64,000 bases of DNA from Wurfbainia villosa. Its lineage: Eukaryota > Streptophyta > Magnoliopsida > Zingiberales > Zingiberaceae. The DNA is taken from contig CM045998.1 in assembly GCA_025175895.1 (NCBI GenBank), forward strand, positions 18,895,153 to 18,959,152. The letters run 5' to 3'. Under the pieces are notes generated by a model that did no database searches, was not told the DNA's origin, and saw only the letters and a list, made by a program, of their open reading frames with translations. The position numbers and the translations under genes were made by a program. Numbering within the stretch: position 1 is the first letter of the stretch; the number at the start of each line of letters is the position of its first letter. Positions 22,197 through 34,000 of this stretch are shown in pieces.

Positions 22197-22890
22197 AAGG
22201 GAGTATTATCGGACCCAATGTCCTAGGGGGAGGCACCCTCATAAGGGCAAAGGGGAGAGCTCGAGTCTGGGGGGAACTCCCAAGGCCAAGGTATCATTTA
22301 ATAATGCTCTTCCAATTAGTAATGATAGGAATCATGCGAGAAATGTATCATGTCAAAATTTACTTGCAATTGTCCATGTTCAAAAGCATGCTAGAAATAA
22401 ATATTTTTGTTTAGGTACTAAGCATTGTAATATCAGGCCTAATGATAACCCTAAGACTACCTTACCTAAGGATAAGAACAACCTGGGTAATAATCTTAAG
22501 AAATCTAGACATATTCCTAGGAGGAAGAAAAAAATCCAAGGAAATAATGAAAAATAAAAAATTGCATCGTTAGTGGAGGAAAATCAAGCTTTAAGGTCAA
22601 AGCTTGAGAAAATGAAAAAGTCCCTTGGGAGAATGGAAAAGCTTAATGGGTCTAGTAGTCAAAATTTAGATGTTAGGAGGCAAAACCTACTTAAGGACAA
22701 GAAGGGTTTGGGTCACAAACCTAAGTCCAAGGAAGCTATGCCAACCTATCACAATGTTCCATTTAACTATGAAGCAAACCCTAGGTCTAGGAAAGACAAG
22801 GTCATAAGGGAAGTCATCTCTAGAGTTGACCATGATAGATGTCTAGTGGCTAAGGTTTCAAAAAAACCTAGGAAAGCCACTAACGAGTCG
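22197..22890 (+). pseudogene. gag: Copia gag fragment
   Basis: Begins in the middle of the second CCHC knuckle (compare 15480 and 23930), then runs through the His-rich stretch, coiled coil (MEENQALRSKLEKM, 22573) and basic tail, and stops near KKPRKATN at about 22883. Frame changes occur before 22573. It is more diverged than the other copies. It lies between the gypsy-like LTR end and a truncated LTR, so both its edges are broken. Confidence 0.8.
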
Positions 22891-22939
22891 CTACACTAAC
22901 GAGTTGACCCTGATTTAACCTTAGCTGGTCCCTACACTT

Positions 22940-23065
22940 ATTATTGCTTTATTATCTTTATTTCTGCTACGCATAACAAGTTTTGTAGCAAGCATGCAAT
23001 CAAAATCCATCAAGCAATGTACGCGCTATTCACCTCCCCTCTAGCGGTCAACAATGGTCCCTACA
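22940..23065 (+). repeat. Truncated 5' LTR of third Copia copy
   Basis: Only the last 125 or so bases of an LTR remain. They match 28160-28293 (TTATTGCTTTATTATC, then GCAATGTACGCGCTATTC, then CAATGGTCCCTACA). The preceding 22884-22940 holds an extra GGTCCCTACA and GAGT motifs and looks rearranged. All of the U3, including hairpins and promoter, is missing. Confidence 0.8.
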
Positions 23066-23067
23066 AT

Positions 23068-23079
23068 TGGTATCAGAGC
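23068..23079 (+). other. Primer binding site, third Copia copy
   Basis: TGGTATCAGAGC, full match, two bases after the LTR end at 23065. Confidence 0.9.
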
Positions 23080-23139
23080 GAGGTCGCTCTTCATTTGGAC
23101 TAACCACCAAGGGAGCACCGCTAGAGGGTGAAGAAGAAG

Positions 23140-24806
23140 ATGGAGTTTGAAGAAAAACTAGGCCGGGACATCAACACACCACCATCCTATGAGGACTACG
23201 GATTTGAAGGTTTCAATTCATGGAAAATAGGGATTGAGAACTTCCTAATGATAGTGGATATCAAGCTTTGGTCCGCCTTGATAGAAGATTGTGAATTCCC
23301 AAGAGGCAAAAAGGGTGGAATCCTCAAGGTTGAAAAATGGACCAAGGAACAACTCAAGGAGTTCAAGACAAATATTAAGGTAATCAAAATGCTAAGTGAT
23401 TTAATTCCTAATAATGTCTTGTCCAAGTTAGGTGAGTACAAGGATGTCATAGAGCTTTGGAGCGAATTTGCAAAGTATCATGAAAATCCATCACCGGCTC
23501 AAGAAGAGGAGGAGGCTGAAGAAGTAAGTTCATCATCCTCACAAGAAAGTGAGGACTCGTAGGTTGATAGGGAATCAACATCTGGATCGGAATCGGTGGA
23601 AGAGGTAGAAGTAGAAGAAGTCTTCACCTCTAGGATTGAGGGGGAAGAAGTTAGATCACCGGAGCAAGGGCAAGAGCAAGAGGTAGCTTCTACCTCCAGG
23701 AGAGATGAAGAACCCACTCTAGCCACCACCATTGACCTAGGTAACTCAAACACTTTAATTAAAAATAAAAATCATATTGTATGCTTTGAGTGTAGGGAAA
23801 ATGGACACTATAAGACCAAGTATCCTAAGAAAGTCAAGAAGGCTCCACTGGTGCCAAAGGTCATGGATGACGGTGCCCCAACAATTAAAATCAAGGAGCT
23901 CATGGTGTGCTTCAAATGCAATCAAAAAGGGCATTATAGGAGTCAATGCCCTAGGGGGAGGAAGAAGGTCCAAGAATGAGCATCAAATGTAGGGGGAGCT
24001 TCTAAAGCAAACCCTAAGGTAAAATTTAGTAATGCACCTTCTAAGTTTAATGCTAAAAAGCATGCTATTAATTCACTTGCTATTGTTCATGAAAAGCATG
24101 CTAGAAATAATAGACTTTATTGTCTAGGTGCTAAGAGTTGCAATTTTAGAAATAAGAAGAAATTTAGGACTAATAACCCTAAGAAAATCCTACCTAAGGC
24201 AAGTATTAGGAAAATAGAAGACCATCTAGGCTTTAATCCCAAAAATCATAGACATATGCCTAGAAAGAGCAAATCTACTCAAGGAAATAATGTGCCCACC
24301 AAATTAGAAAAGCTAGAATTTGAAAATCAAGTTTTGAGGTCAAAACTTGAGAAGATGGAGAAGACCCTTAAAAATATGCAAAATCAAATTCAAGGGTCTA
24401 TGAGTCAAAGTCAAGAGTGTAAGAGGCAAGAACCATCTAGGAGGCAAGGTTTGGGTCACAGGCCTATGTCCAAAAGGTAATGCCTACTTACCACAATGTT
24501 CCATTTGATTATGGAACTAAATCTTGGTCTAGAAAAACCAAAGTCACAAGGGAAGTCATCCCTAGAGTTGACCATGGAGTGTGCCTAGTAGCTAAGATTT
24601 CAAAGAAACCTAGGGAAGCCACTAAGAAGGTTACAAGGGGAGTCACCCCTAGAGTTAACCTAGGTAAGACCACGATGACCAAGGCTTCTAAGCCTAGGAG
24701 AGTCATTAGAAGGGTATCTAGGGAGGTCATCCCTAAGGAATACCTAGTAAATCCAAGGAGCTCCAATAGGTATTGGATTTCTAGGAGCATGATCGATTCA
24801 CGCTAG
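23140..24806 (+). pseudogene. gag: Copia gag (third copy), broken
   Basis: ATG at 23140 (MEFEEKLGRDINTPPSYED). Same domain order as the outer copy, but a more distant relative by sequence. In-frame TAG at 23560-23562 and TGA near 23979, and a frame change near 24475, where a CCHC-distal basic tail resumes at 24480. The first knuckle has lost its last cysteine (CFECRENGHYKTKY); the second (CFKCNQKGHYRSQC) is intact. No pol follows. Confidence 0.88.
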
Positions 24807-26638
24807 ATGGGTTAGGTTGTGTCAACCTTTAAATGGATGGGTAGTTAACCTAACAATGGTAAAGGTGGCACTTTAGGTCATTTTCAAAGTTATGGGTACC
24901 TTGGAAATAAATTTGATCTTATATCCTAAAGGATTTTAGGATGTTCCAATATCATTTAAGAAGTTTGAAAAACTAATCAAATTGGCACAAGTTAGGTCTT
25001 GGAGTCATGATGTGCCATTTTGGGTTTTTGGCACACTTGGGGGATAAGTAGTACTATGACAAAATGGACTTAATAATAACAAATGGCAAACAATATTAAA
25101 ATTTAGGTATTGTTATACCTATACCTTTTATTTATCATGCTTTATTTGCCATATACCATGTCATGACATTATATTCATTTGAATCATATAAAATGTCATG
25201 ATTAATTTCTAGGGTTTAGTTTTATGTCATGTGTATTTAGATTTAATAATATTCCATGACATTATGATTATTGGCAATACTTATTTATGTTATCATTTAT
25301 GTCATGATCATCCATTCATTAAGTAAAATTGATTTAAGGACAATTGGCATGACTTGAAGTCCCATATATAAGGGAATCAAGTAGTGTTGCCTTAGAAAAA
25401 TGCATGAGACCTAGATTAGGATGACCAAAACCCACATCTCAAATTACATTGACATGGGTGTGTTTTGATACACCCTAGACACGTGAGATTCTAGGAAATG
25501 AGTTAAGTTCAAGGTGCATAGTTTTTGCATCTAGATGAACTTAAACTCATCTTATACCATGAGTGGATAATAGGGAAAGCTAATGTGCAAGTCATGTGCA
25601 TTGAACCCATTGATCATGATCCAATATAGGTTTTCAAAACATTTTAAAATTATTTTAGAAAACCTTGGTGTAGTCTATCTTTTGATAAGAATCACCATTG
25701 AGAGAGTTGATACAAAGTAGGGCCAAAACATTGAACTTTTCAATGGTTTTGAACTTTGTGTCAATCTAATTATTTTATGGGCAATTTAATTTTTTAAATA
25801 TTTTTCACCCATAATATTTGACATAAGTATTATACATATGAATTTTAGTGATTTTTTGATTTATATATAATTACTTATGATTTTTTGAATTTCATTTCTG
25901 ATTTCTGAAATTCTGCATTTGCAGAAATCAGTAGGTTGCCACTCATGGCAATCAATCAAGGTCGAGGGTATTAGTCATTGATCGTAAGAGTGTTTGTTTA
26001 GTCTGATTTCAGCTATGTTAGGCTACCCTAACTTCTTTTAACTCTAAGATTTGCTTTGGAAAGCATTAGAAAGGGTGAAAATCCATTGAATATGGATTAG
26101 GAGAGTTATTTGAGTGTGTATTAAATTTTAAGGTGTATGAAAGTTTAAGGTTGAACTTTTAACCTTAATTTTGATGGTTTAGTGTTCCTATAGGCTTAGG
26201 GACTCTCCAAGGACATTGTTGGTGCAATGGTCAAGGGGAGCAAGCCTTTAGGGGGAGGTATCCATCATGGGATGATGAATGTGTTCTTCCTCATGAGGGG
26301 AAGAATTTTGGAGAAATGGGAATGTGAGATGTCCAATTTGGAAATTGGGAGAGTTTGTAGGATTGTCTCTCTTAAGTGATATGGGACTTATCACTAGGAA
26401 GAGTAAAGGCATCCTACGTGTTTTTGGACCAAGGGGGAGATTGTAAGATCTCATTGGGATATGAGACATTGACACTCTTGGGGAGAACCTTTTTGATGTA
26501 TGTCAAAAAGGGGGAGAATTAATGGGAGAAGTTATGGGAGAATTGAGAGAATTTGAGATTACCAATTTGGGAGAATTGGTAAGGAGATTTGAGTTAGGTG
26601 GCCTAACTCGAAGGTATTTGTGGTTTTTGTCAAACATC
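24807..26638 (+). other. Non-coding 3' interior of third Copia copy
   Basis: Collinear with the other two non-coding interiors, diverged but with the same landmarks: a TTTTGGGTTTTTGGCACACT block at 25018, a CATGAC cluster at 25130-25350, AACCTTGGTG at 25660, and GGGGGAGA tracts at 26434 and 26509. No open frame or pol motif. Confidence 0.78.
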
Positions 26639-26652
26639 AAAAAGGGAGAGAT
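26639..26652 (+). other. Polypurine tract, third Copia copy
   Basis: AAAAAGGGAGAGAT directly before the 3' LTR, one G-to-A change from the other copies. Confidence 0.82.
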
Positions 26653-28293
26653 TGTTGGTACAATCGGCCCAGATCACAATTGACCAAACTTGAGTTTGAC
26701 TCGAGCGGTATTTTGATGTTCGACAAAATGTATGACAATGTGATTATCATGGGAAAGTCCAAGTCATGGATACTTGGCATGGAAAGCCCAAGTGGGACAC
26801 TTGACAATGGGAAAGTCCAAGTCATGGGCACTTGGCATGGAAAGTCCAAGTGGGACACTTGGAAATGGGAAAGTACAAGTCATGGGCACTTGACATGGAA
26901 AGTCCAAGTGGGACACTTGGCAATGGGAAAGTCCAATTCATGGGCACTTGGCATGGAAAGTCCATGTGGGACACTTGGCGATGGGAAAGTCCAAGCATGG
27001 GTCTTGGCAAGGGAAAGTTCAAGCTTGAGTCTTAGCAAATGGAAAGTCCAACATGGGTTGGCAAGAAAAGTCCAAGGGTTGATATTGGCGGTGTAAAGTC
27101 CAAGCAGGAGTCTTGGCAGCATAAGTCCAATGGTTGGCGGCATAAAGTTCAAGTGGTAGTCTTGGCACTGTAAGCCCAATGTGTCTTGGCATCGTAAACC
27201 AGGTTAGCATGACAAAAACCGATGGAAGCACCTGAAGGCTAACGTATGGATGAACAAGTCATAGATGACTTGGAGGGATCCGATAGGCGTGAGGATGACT
27301 AAGGTGGCTGGAAGGCTTAGGTTTAGGCTAAGGGTGGTCTAGCAAGTATGAGGGCATCATACTTGGGGTTAAACCTCATGGTTGAGGTTATTAGTAGACT
27401 GGGGCTTTGGACCAGTCGATTGGTCAAGTATTTTGACACTTGACATCCAAGTTGACTCTTTGCAGTCGACTGAGATTATGGCTAGTCGAACTGATCAGAG
27501 TCGGCTGGTGTTCGATCGCGAGAAATAAGCGGATCAGCAATGATCGGATCGCCATCGCCATGTATGGTAGTCTACTGCTGGTCGGGGTTGCGGAAGCAGA
27601 ATGCTCGGTAGTCGACTGGTCAATCGGCTACGACCCTGACAGTCAACTGTTGGGTAATGACAGTTGACTTCCAGTGTAACCGTTGGCTTGAATGTCGACG
27701 TGGATTAAGTCGTTGTCTCACAACGGTACTGTTGGTAGTAGACTGGGACCTTATGGTAGTCAATTGTCAGGCGTGAATCCAGCTCGATTGCAGGTTTAAA
27801 AGGAGCACGAAGGGAGGATTTGGACAAGGATTTCTTGGGCGATTTTAAGGCGATTTGCTGGTGAAAATCAGGGTCTTCAAGCTCGGTTTAAGCAATCAAA
27901 CAAGCAAGCATCCAAAGCGCATTTGTAAAGTTTTCTTTACGTGTTTTGTGTATTTCACTTGTAATTGCATGTATTTCTTTTGTATTACTTTTGTAATCCT
28001 TGTACAAGGTTTCTCCGCCTCTAACTTGTTGTCAAAAAGGAGTTTAGTTGTTTAGTGGTGGTGTTTGCATCGCTAGGGCTCATTCGAGGACAACTTGTGG
28101 ATAGGAACCTTGAGGTTCCAAACCACGTTATATCTTGGTGTTGTGTTCTTGTATATTTTTTTATTGCTTTATTATCTTTATTTCCCCTGCACATAACGAG
28201 TTTTATAGCAAGCACGCGATCGAAATCCATCAAGCAATGTACGCGCTATTCACCCCCCCCCCCCCCGTCTAACAGTCAACAATGGTCCCTACA
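26653..28293 (+). repeat. 3' LTR of third Copia copy
   Basis: Starts TGTTGGTACAATCGG and ends GGTCCCTACA. Contains a hairpin array (26754-27190), a GTCGACTG-containing block (27380-27760), a TTTAAAAGGAGC promoter-like site near 27793 and a long C tract (28251-28266). It is followed by GAGTC (28294), a candidate target duplication; another GAGTC is at 22885-22889, but the truncated 5' end prevents proof. Confidence 0.9.
26754..27190 (+). repeat. Hairpin array in third Copia 3' LTR
   Basis: About thirteen CCAAG/CTTGG units. The first part is a regular alternation of AAGTCCAAGTCATGGGCA and AAGTCCAAGTGGGACA units, showing expansion by two-unit steps in this copy. Confidence 0.88.
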
Positions 28294-28513
28294 GAGTCGT
28301 CATCGGAAGAGTCAGACGCAGAAGAGATGAAGAGAAGTTTCGTGACATTTATGGCCAAATCGAGCTTCGAAGCCAAGTCAAGTTCCAAGTACGAGCCAAA
28401 TTCCGAGTCTGAAAGAAGCCACGGATCCACATCCGTTTTCAAAGGACTAGACGAGGTAACTTCTCCCTTAGAAGATAAGTTGTACAATATAATTGCATGC
28501 CTAAGTAGGAAGT
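28294..28513 (+). pseudogene. gag: Copia gag of a different family, first piece
   Basis: An open frame (ESSSEESDAEEMKRSFVTF onward) with acidic/Ser-rich character, ending CLSRK, where a TIR element interrupts it. The frame continues without shift at 37490 if the element and one 10-bp duplication are disregarded. It resembles the linker region of a plant Copia gag distinct from the three copies to the left. The upstream part is missing behind the 3' LTR at 28293. Confidence 0.75.
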
Positions 28514-28880
28514 AGGGATATAAACGAGCCAAGCCAAGCCAAGCTTTGTAGTGTTCAGACTTGTTTGATAAGATAATCAAGCCGAGCCGAACCAAGCCTA
28601 AAATTAACCAAGCTACTGAAAAACCTGTTCAAGCATGGCTTGGTATTTTTTTTTTGAGCTTGAGCTTGGCTTGAGCTTGAATTGAGCTTGGCTTGTTTAA
28701 TGGGTATCAAGCTTCTAATCAAGCTTGTTTAAATTTGATTTATTTAAACGTTATCAAGCTTTTAAGTCAAACTTATTATTTTATTTAAAATTTTACTAAT
28801 TTAATCCTGATTTAAAAATAAGTATAAATAAATTCAAAAATAATTTTTAAAAGAGTATAATCATAAATCGGCTTGTTAAT

Positions 28881-28984
28881 GTTCACGAACATTGTTCACA
28901 AATACTGTTCACGAACACCGTTCACGAACACCATTCACGAACATCGTTCACGAACACCGTTCACGAACACTGTTCACGAATATT
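28881..28984. repeat. 13-bp tandem repeat, eight copies
   Basis: Eight head-to-tail units of consensus GTTCACGAACACC, exact 13-base spacing. Each unit has the near-palindrome GTTCACGAAC. Lies inside the TIR element. Confidence 0.93.
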
Positions 28985-29106
28985 AACAAGCCAAACACAT
29001 ACGTGTTCAAGTTTGTTTATTTAATTTATCAAGCTGTTCAAGCTTGTTTATTAATTGACTTTGATGCATATTGAACGAACGTAAACGAGCTCTTACCGAG
29101 TCGAAC

Positions 29107-30548
29107 TGTTAAATACGGGGATTTAAAAACCCTAAATTAAATGGCCCAATAATTAAGGAAATAATCCTGGAAATTTTTCAAGATTTTTTAGGGAATTTTA
29201 GGAATTTTTCTAGAATTAAACGGACTTCGTACGAGACTTTTACGGGGATAAAGTAAACGGGTTTTAGAGGGATCTATTTAAAGGGGATAAATACACGGAA
29301 AACCTAATTTCTTTTAATATTTCCCTTTTTCCCCGCCGCGTCGTGACTATTCTTCTTCGGCACCATTTTGAGTAGGATTTACATGTTTTAGTATCATGCA
29401 CCATTTTTGCATGATTGCATGCTAGCTGGACGGGGTTCCATTATTGTTGAGCCCGCAGCTAGTTACATGGCATGCACACACTGCCACTCATGGGTTAGTG
29501 GTACATCAGGAGGGTGTGTGCAGTTGCTCTGTCAGGCTCCGCTGGTCCGCTCATGGGTAGCGATGAGGCAGCGTGGTAGCGGGCAGGGATCCCTCCTCTG
29601 GCCTATGACACCGGGAGATGAGAGCTTAGCTCCCCCACTATGTTTGGGGCAGGAGGATAGGTGTACTCCGACAGCATCCTGTCCACTCGGTCACTCAGGA
29701 GCAGTAATGGCAGAGTGCACAGTTGTCATAGCCCTACCCACTCGGCTTCACCATTGCGTGTGAGGCGGCTGACTGGCGTCAGGGGTGACCATGTCATTGG
29801 CACGGCATGCATTTTGCATGGATTGCATTTTGTATTGTGTTTGCTGCATTATTGTATTGATGCCTTAGATGTGCATATGATTGTCATGCATATAGGATAC
29901 ATGTTTATATATGGTCAGGACTCTATTACTTCTAGTCAGGCACATGCTCCTATATCAGGGTAGGAGATTCAGGTAAGTACAGTCATTTTGTATTTCTTGC
30001 TTGCATTCCCTATTTATGTGAGACTGTACTGGCATGATATTTTTATTGTTAGCTATACCTTACTATGCATATCTACTATACCCGCAGAGTTCTTTGAACT
30101 CACCCCGTTGATTTATATCTATTTCAGGATGAAGCTGTCAGGAGAGTGCAGCTGCCGGACCCCACTCGTCGTGAATGTTTTATTTTGGATATTTGCTTTA
30201 TGGTTTGGATATTTTGGTTAGAGGACATGTATAGGTTTGGAGATTGATTTTGTATTTGGATTTTTGGTGTCCGTATGGACCTTATTCGGATTTTAGTTTG
30301 ATTAGATTTTGGTGAGTATTCCTGCCCAGATGGCAGAAGGGGTAAGTCGATTTATGGTAGACTGTTTATCATTTATTTTGGTTGATGGCCTGAGGCCAAA
30401 TTATATAACTGCGTGTGAGTTTGGATTCCGGTCGTGTTGACCGATGTATAGTGGTCGTGTAGGCCTTGTATGTAAATTGGGATTGTCACCCGTACAGGGG
30501 AGATGCTGTCGGATTTTCATCTGGCGGGGTCTCTTTCGGGGCGTGACA
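29107..30548 (+). repeat. 5' LTR with internal deletion
   Basis: Matches the 3' LTR up to about 29362 (CTTCTTCGGCA) and again from about 29368 (TTTTGAGTAGG), skipping the segment equal to about 35196-36290. The missing part contains the CpG-rich leader-like block, so this LTR probably cannot drive a normal transcript. Confidence 0.88.
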
Positions 30549-30555
30549 ATTTATT

Positions 30556-30567
30556 TGGTATCAGAGC
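30556..30567 (+). other. Primer binding site, gypsy-like element
   Basis: TGGTATCAGAGC, full match, seven bases after the LTR end; spacing is the same as in the minus-strand relatives. Confidence 0.88.
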
Positions 30568-30835
30568 GCCTAGGTTTTCGAGTTCCTAGGGGTTTTTGGA
30601 TTTTTCGGAGTTCGCCACGTTTGGCAAGTTTTACGAGGTAATTTAGAAAATTTTGGATTGGTATGGATTTCCGATGATTTTTATATTTCGGAATTCGAGG
30701 ATTTATGACGAGGTCAATATGGGGATTTGGCAACGACAGAACCTCTCCTGCGGCAAAATAGGTATGATGAAAATTTTATATATTTTTACTTCTAGTAACA
30801 TCTGTTCTAGTAGCATCTATAATAATTTAACAGAT

Positions 30836-31030
30836 ATGAGACGAGGTGAGCATGCTCCTGCACCGAGACGTGGTGCAAGGTAACCACGCAAGAGGACAGT
30901 GAGATCTCTGGTTATGGAGTTATCAGAAAGGGTCTATTGAGTTTTGACTCATGTGCAGACTCGTAGTAGGGGTCGCCCACCAAGGTGACCAGCCGGAGTT
31001 GTCGTAGTGTTTATACTCCAGGTTAGATTG
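30836..31030 (+). pseudogene. Gag N-terminus remnant
   Basis: From ATG 30836 one frame reads MRRGEHAPAPRRGAR, then stop TAA (30881-30883), then continues in frame through two TGA codons with RGRPPR between. Arg/Pro/Gly-rich starts of this kind are common in plant Ty3/gypsy gags. All three stops could arise from single C-to-T changes (CAA or CGA codons), the pattern expected from methylated-cytosine decay; this is inference. Confidence 0.5.
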
Positions 31031-34000
31031 ACTATGTGTTTAGTGAATAACAGGAAATAACATTTAGTGTAGTGGTCACTATTCGTAATCGTGGATGAAG
31101 TTGACCACAAATGACTTGTTCAGTTTGTGAGTCTTGGACCTGTGATGAAAAGATGCATTGCCTTTTTGAGAGCTGACTGATACTGAGTCAGAAAAGCAGG
31201 GGTCAAGTCGTCACATTGGTTGTGGAAATCAAGGACTACAGTGTTAGGGATTTTCACTAATTATGCTAGGCAGATAATTACCCTGTGGGGTATTGAACAA
31301 GGACTGTATATTATTGTTGATGCAGACATTGGAGGTTTCAGTTACGAAGTTCCATAGGGATTTTGATCCTTGAGCAGCTTGAGCCTTAGAGTAATAACAT
31401 TGAGGGTACTGTTAAGTACCTAATTGGTATTTATATAGGGAGAGTGGAGTTAGTTTCTTATTATGACAATGATCAAGTTGTTACTTAGTGGAATATGTAA
31501 AAGGAATTTATTTGGGGAAATAACCCATTACGGGATCACGGGTTCAGGATGTTTTTGAGAGACAGTATTTCTCCAGGTTATTTTGTATGACTCATTATTG
31601 GGAAATGCTTGAGCCTTAAGTTGAGTGATAAATTGTTAATGGATTTCACTATAGAGTTTACTAGAATTACAGAGTTTACCCCCTCCACTTAATGGTTTAA
31701 GATAGTGATTGAGTTGCCTTCGATCACCCCCAATTTATTTGTTTACATTTGGATTAGGATAGTTGGATTTTTTTTTCCATCAGTTTCTTATCGGAAGGCA
31801 TTAGGGTGAGTCATAATTATAAAAATGACTGCAACAAGTGTCTCAAGAGAATAGTGTAGTCAATCTAGTTATAATAATCTACACTTCGGATAAGGCAACG
31901 GTAGAAGTCGTGAACGTGCTTTTCTAGCTGAATTCATGTGACATTATTTCGTTCCCATGTTGATGTTCGATATTGATCAGGGCTCTGTCCCGGGAATGAA
32001 AGATGGATGAAACACCTCATTTCCCAGCCGAAAACAGGAATATGGATTTAAGTTTTCTCCTCAGATATATGTCGCTATCAGAAGTGGTTTGTGCACTTGT
32101 GGAGATATGAGGCTGGTTGTATGTTTCTTGAAGAAAATGATAGGAAGAGGTGTATACACCTAGATTCATACAGTTACCAGATTCTTATTCTAGGTTACTA
32201 TGAAATAGGGAATCCGTTAAGAGCAGAACTTGGATGAGTTTACATCTTTACTCGAAAGGAGTTGTAGATGGTTGAAGGATTGATCGTTGAGGTTGGTATC
32301 TGATGGATGAAGGATTGATCATTGAGGTATTACTATAGTTTACCTTACTTGATGATATATTGAGAGATACAGGTGTTTATAAATATCTGTGGTTAAAACA
32401 TGTACAGATAGGATTAAAAGGATTTTTATATTTGGATTATGTGGATTAATAGTGTTTCCACTGATAGGTGAGATGTTGAGATGATTACTGTGATGATTAT
32501 CACAGGGGTATGAAAATGATTTTGGATGTTTATAGGTTGATTGATGGACATGTTATATTATAATGAGAGAGTTGACTTGATTGTTTTATAGTTGACTTGG
32601 TTGATATAATGTGAATATCTGGATATTAACTTGGAGGTTATGCTTGTGACATGATGGTATAAGAAGGTCTCTCGGATGCCTGTATAACTCGAGAGTAATC
32701 AGATGTAGTGTTGGAGGAACTTCTAGGCTTGCTGCTGTATAGGCAAGTAGAGTAGGCGATCGGAGTGATTTCGAAAATAGTTTCGATATCGAAGATCCCT
32801 TACTGTGAGATAATTTATTTGGTACTGAGGTAATGTTATTTTTACGAGCTTAATATTTTTACTTATGGTGCGTTGGTTGAGGGCTAGTGTAAAGAGCACA
32901 AGGTTGTTAAAGCTCGTGATGTACTCAAGGCAATGTCATTCAATTGGCTGTAAGCCAATCGAGTTGCTTAGATACCGTCATCGATCGGTTTTTTTCAGAA
33001 TTGGCAAGGTTGATGATGCCAAGAGGTATTTGTTAGAATGACGATTTTTCAGGGGATAATTTAGTTGGTATCAGTGTTGTTTAACACTATGGGAATTGGA
33101 AGAATCTAAATTCCAATTATAGGAGTTGTTGGATGGGATATTTATTTGTCCCAGAATTTATTTCTTGAGAAGCTCTGGAACTCATTGTTCAATGAGAGAT
33201 GAACCTTTGAGGTTATACATCAATTATTGATGATGGAATGCGGTAGTGGTAGAAGGAAAAAAATATCCTTCATGGAGGATCGAGGATCTATTTAGATCAA
33301 CTATAGGACACCTGTGTATACTCTAGGATTGATTTATGATTGATGTGTTGATATTGTAGTGACAGGGAGTCATACAATTATCAAAGTTGTAGGGATGATT
33401 GATATATCATTAGCCTAGAGTAAAGAGGATGCAGGTGTGTAGCGATGACAATTTCATACTTGGTATGAATTGTACGAGGTTTGATTATCTTGTTTGACTG
33501 ATGATGACTTGTCGTCCAGGGATTTAGGAAATCGTGTATTCTGGACACGATTGGATCATTTATGATGGTGGCAGTTGGAGTTGAGCACTCGGCCACCGTA
33601 GATGATGGTTTTCGGTATTGATTTGATCATTACCATAGATATGGATAGGATGCTCTAGCGGTATTACATCGCTAACTGGTTGGATCAGGAAGGTGTTGGA
33701 ATTTATTTGGTCTGAAGCTTGTGAACCTAGTTTCAAGACTCAAACGATGGTTGACTTTTTCCCCAGTGTTGTGCGATCATTCTCGGGTGAAAGGAAGGTT
33801 AACTTATATGCGGATGCGATGTTTCAGAGAATGGAGCGTTTCTGATTTAGTTGATCGAGACGTATCCCATGTTTATGTCAAAAGAGGAACTACGAGATGG
33901 GTTGTCATATATATATATGACGGTGACCTAGCAGGAGTTGTTATGTTGTTTTGTAGAGGTGAGGAGCAGAAATGCTTATGAGGTTTTAGCTAGTTACTGT

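Noticed and set aside
28881..28984. CRISPR-like spaced repeat
   Set aside because: The repeat is continuous with a 13-base period and no unique spacers, in a plant transposon.
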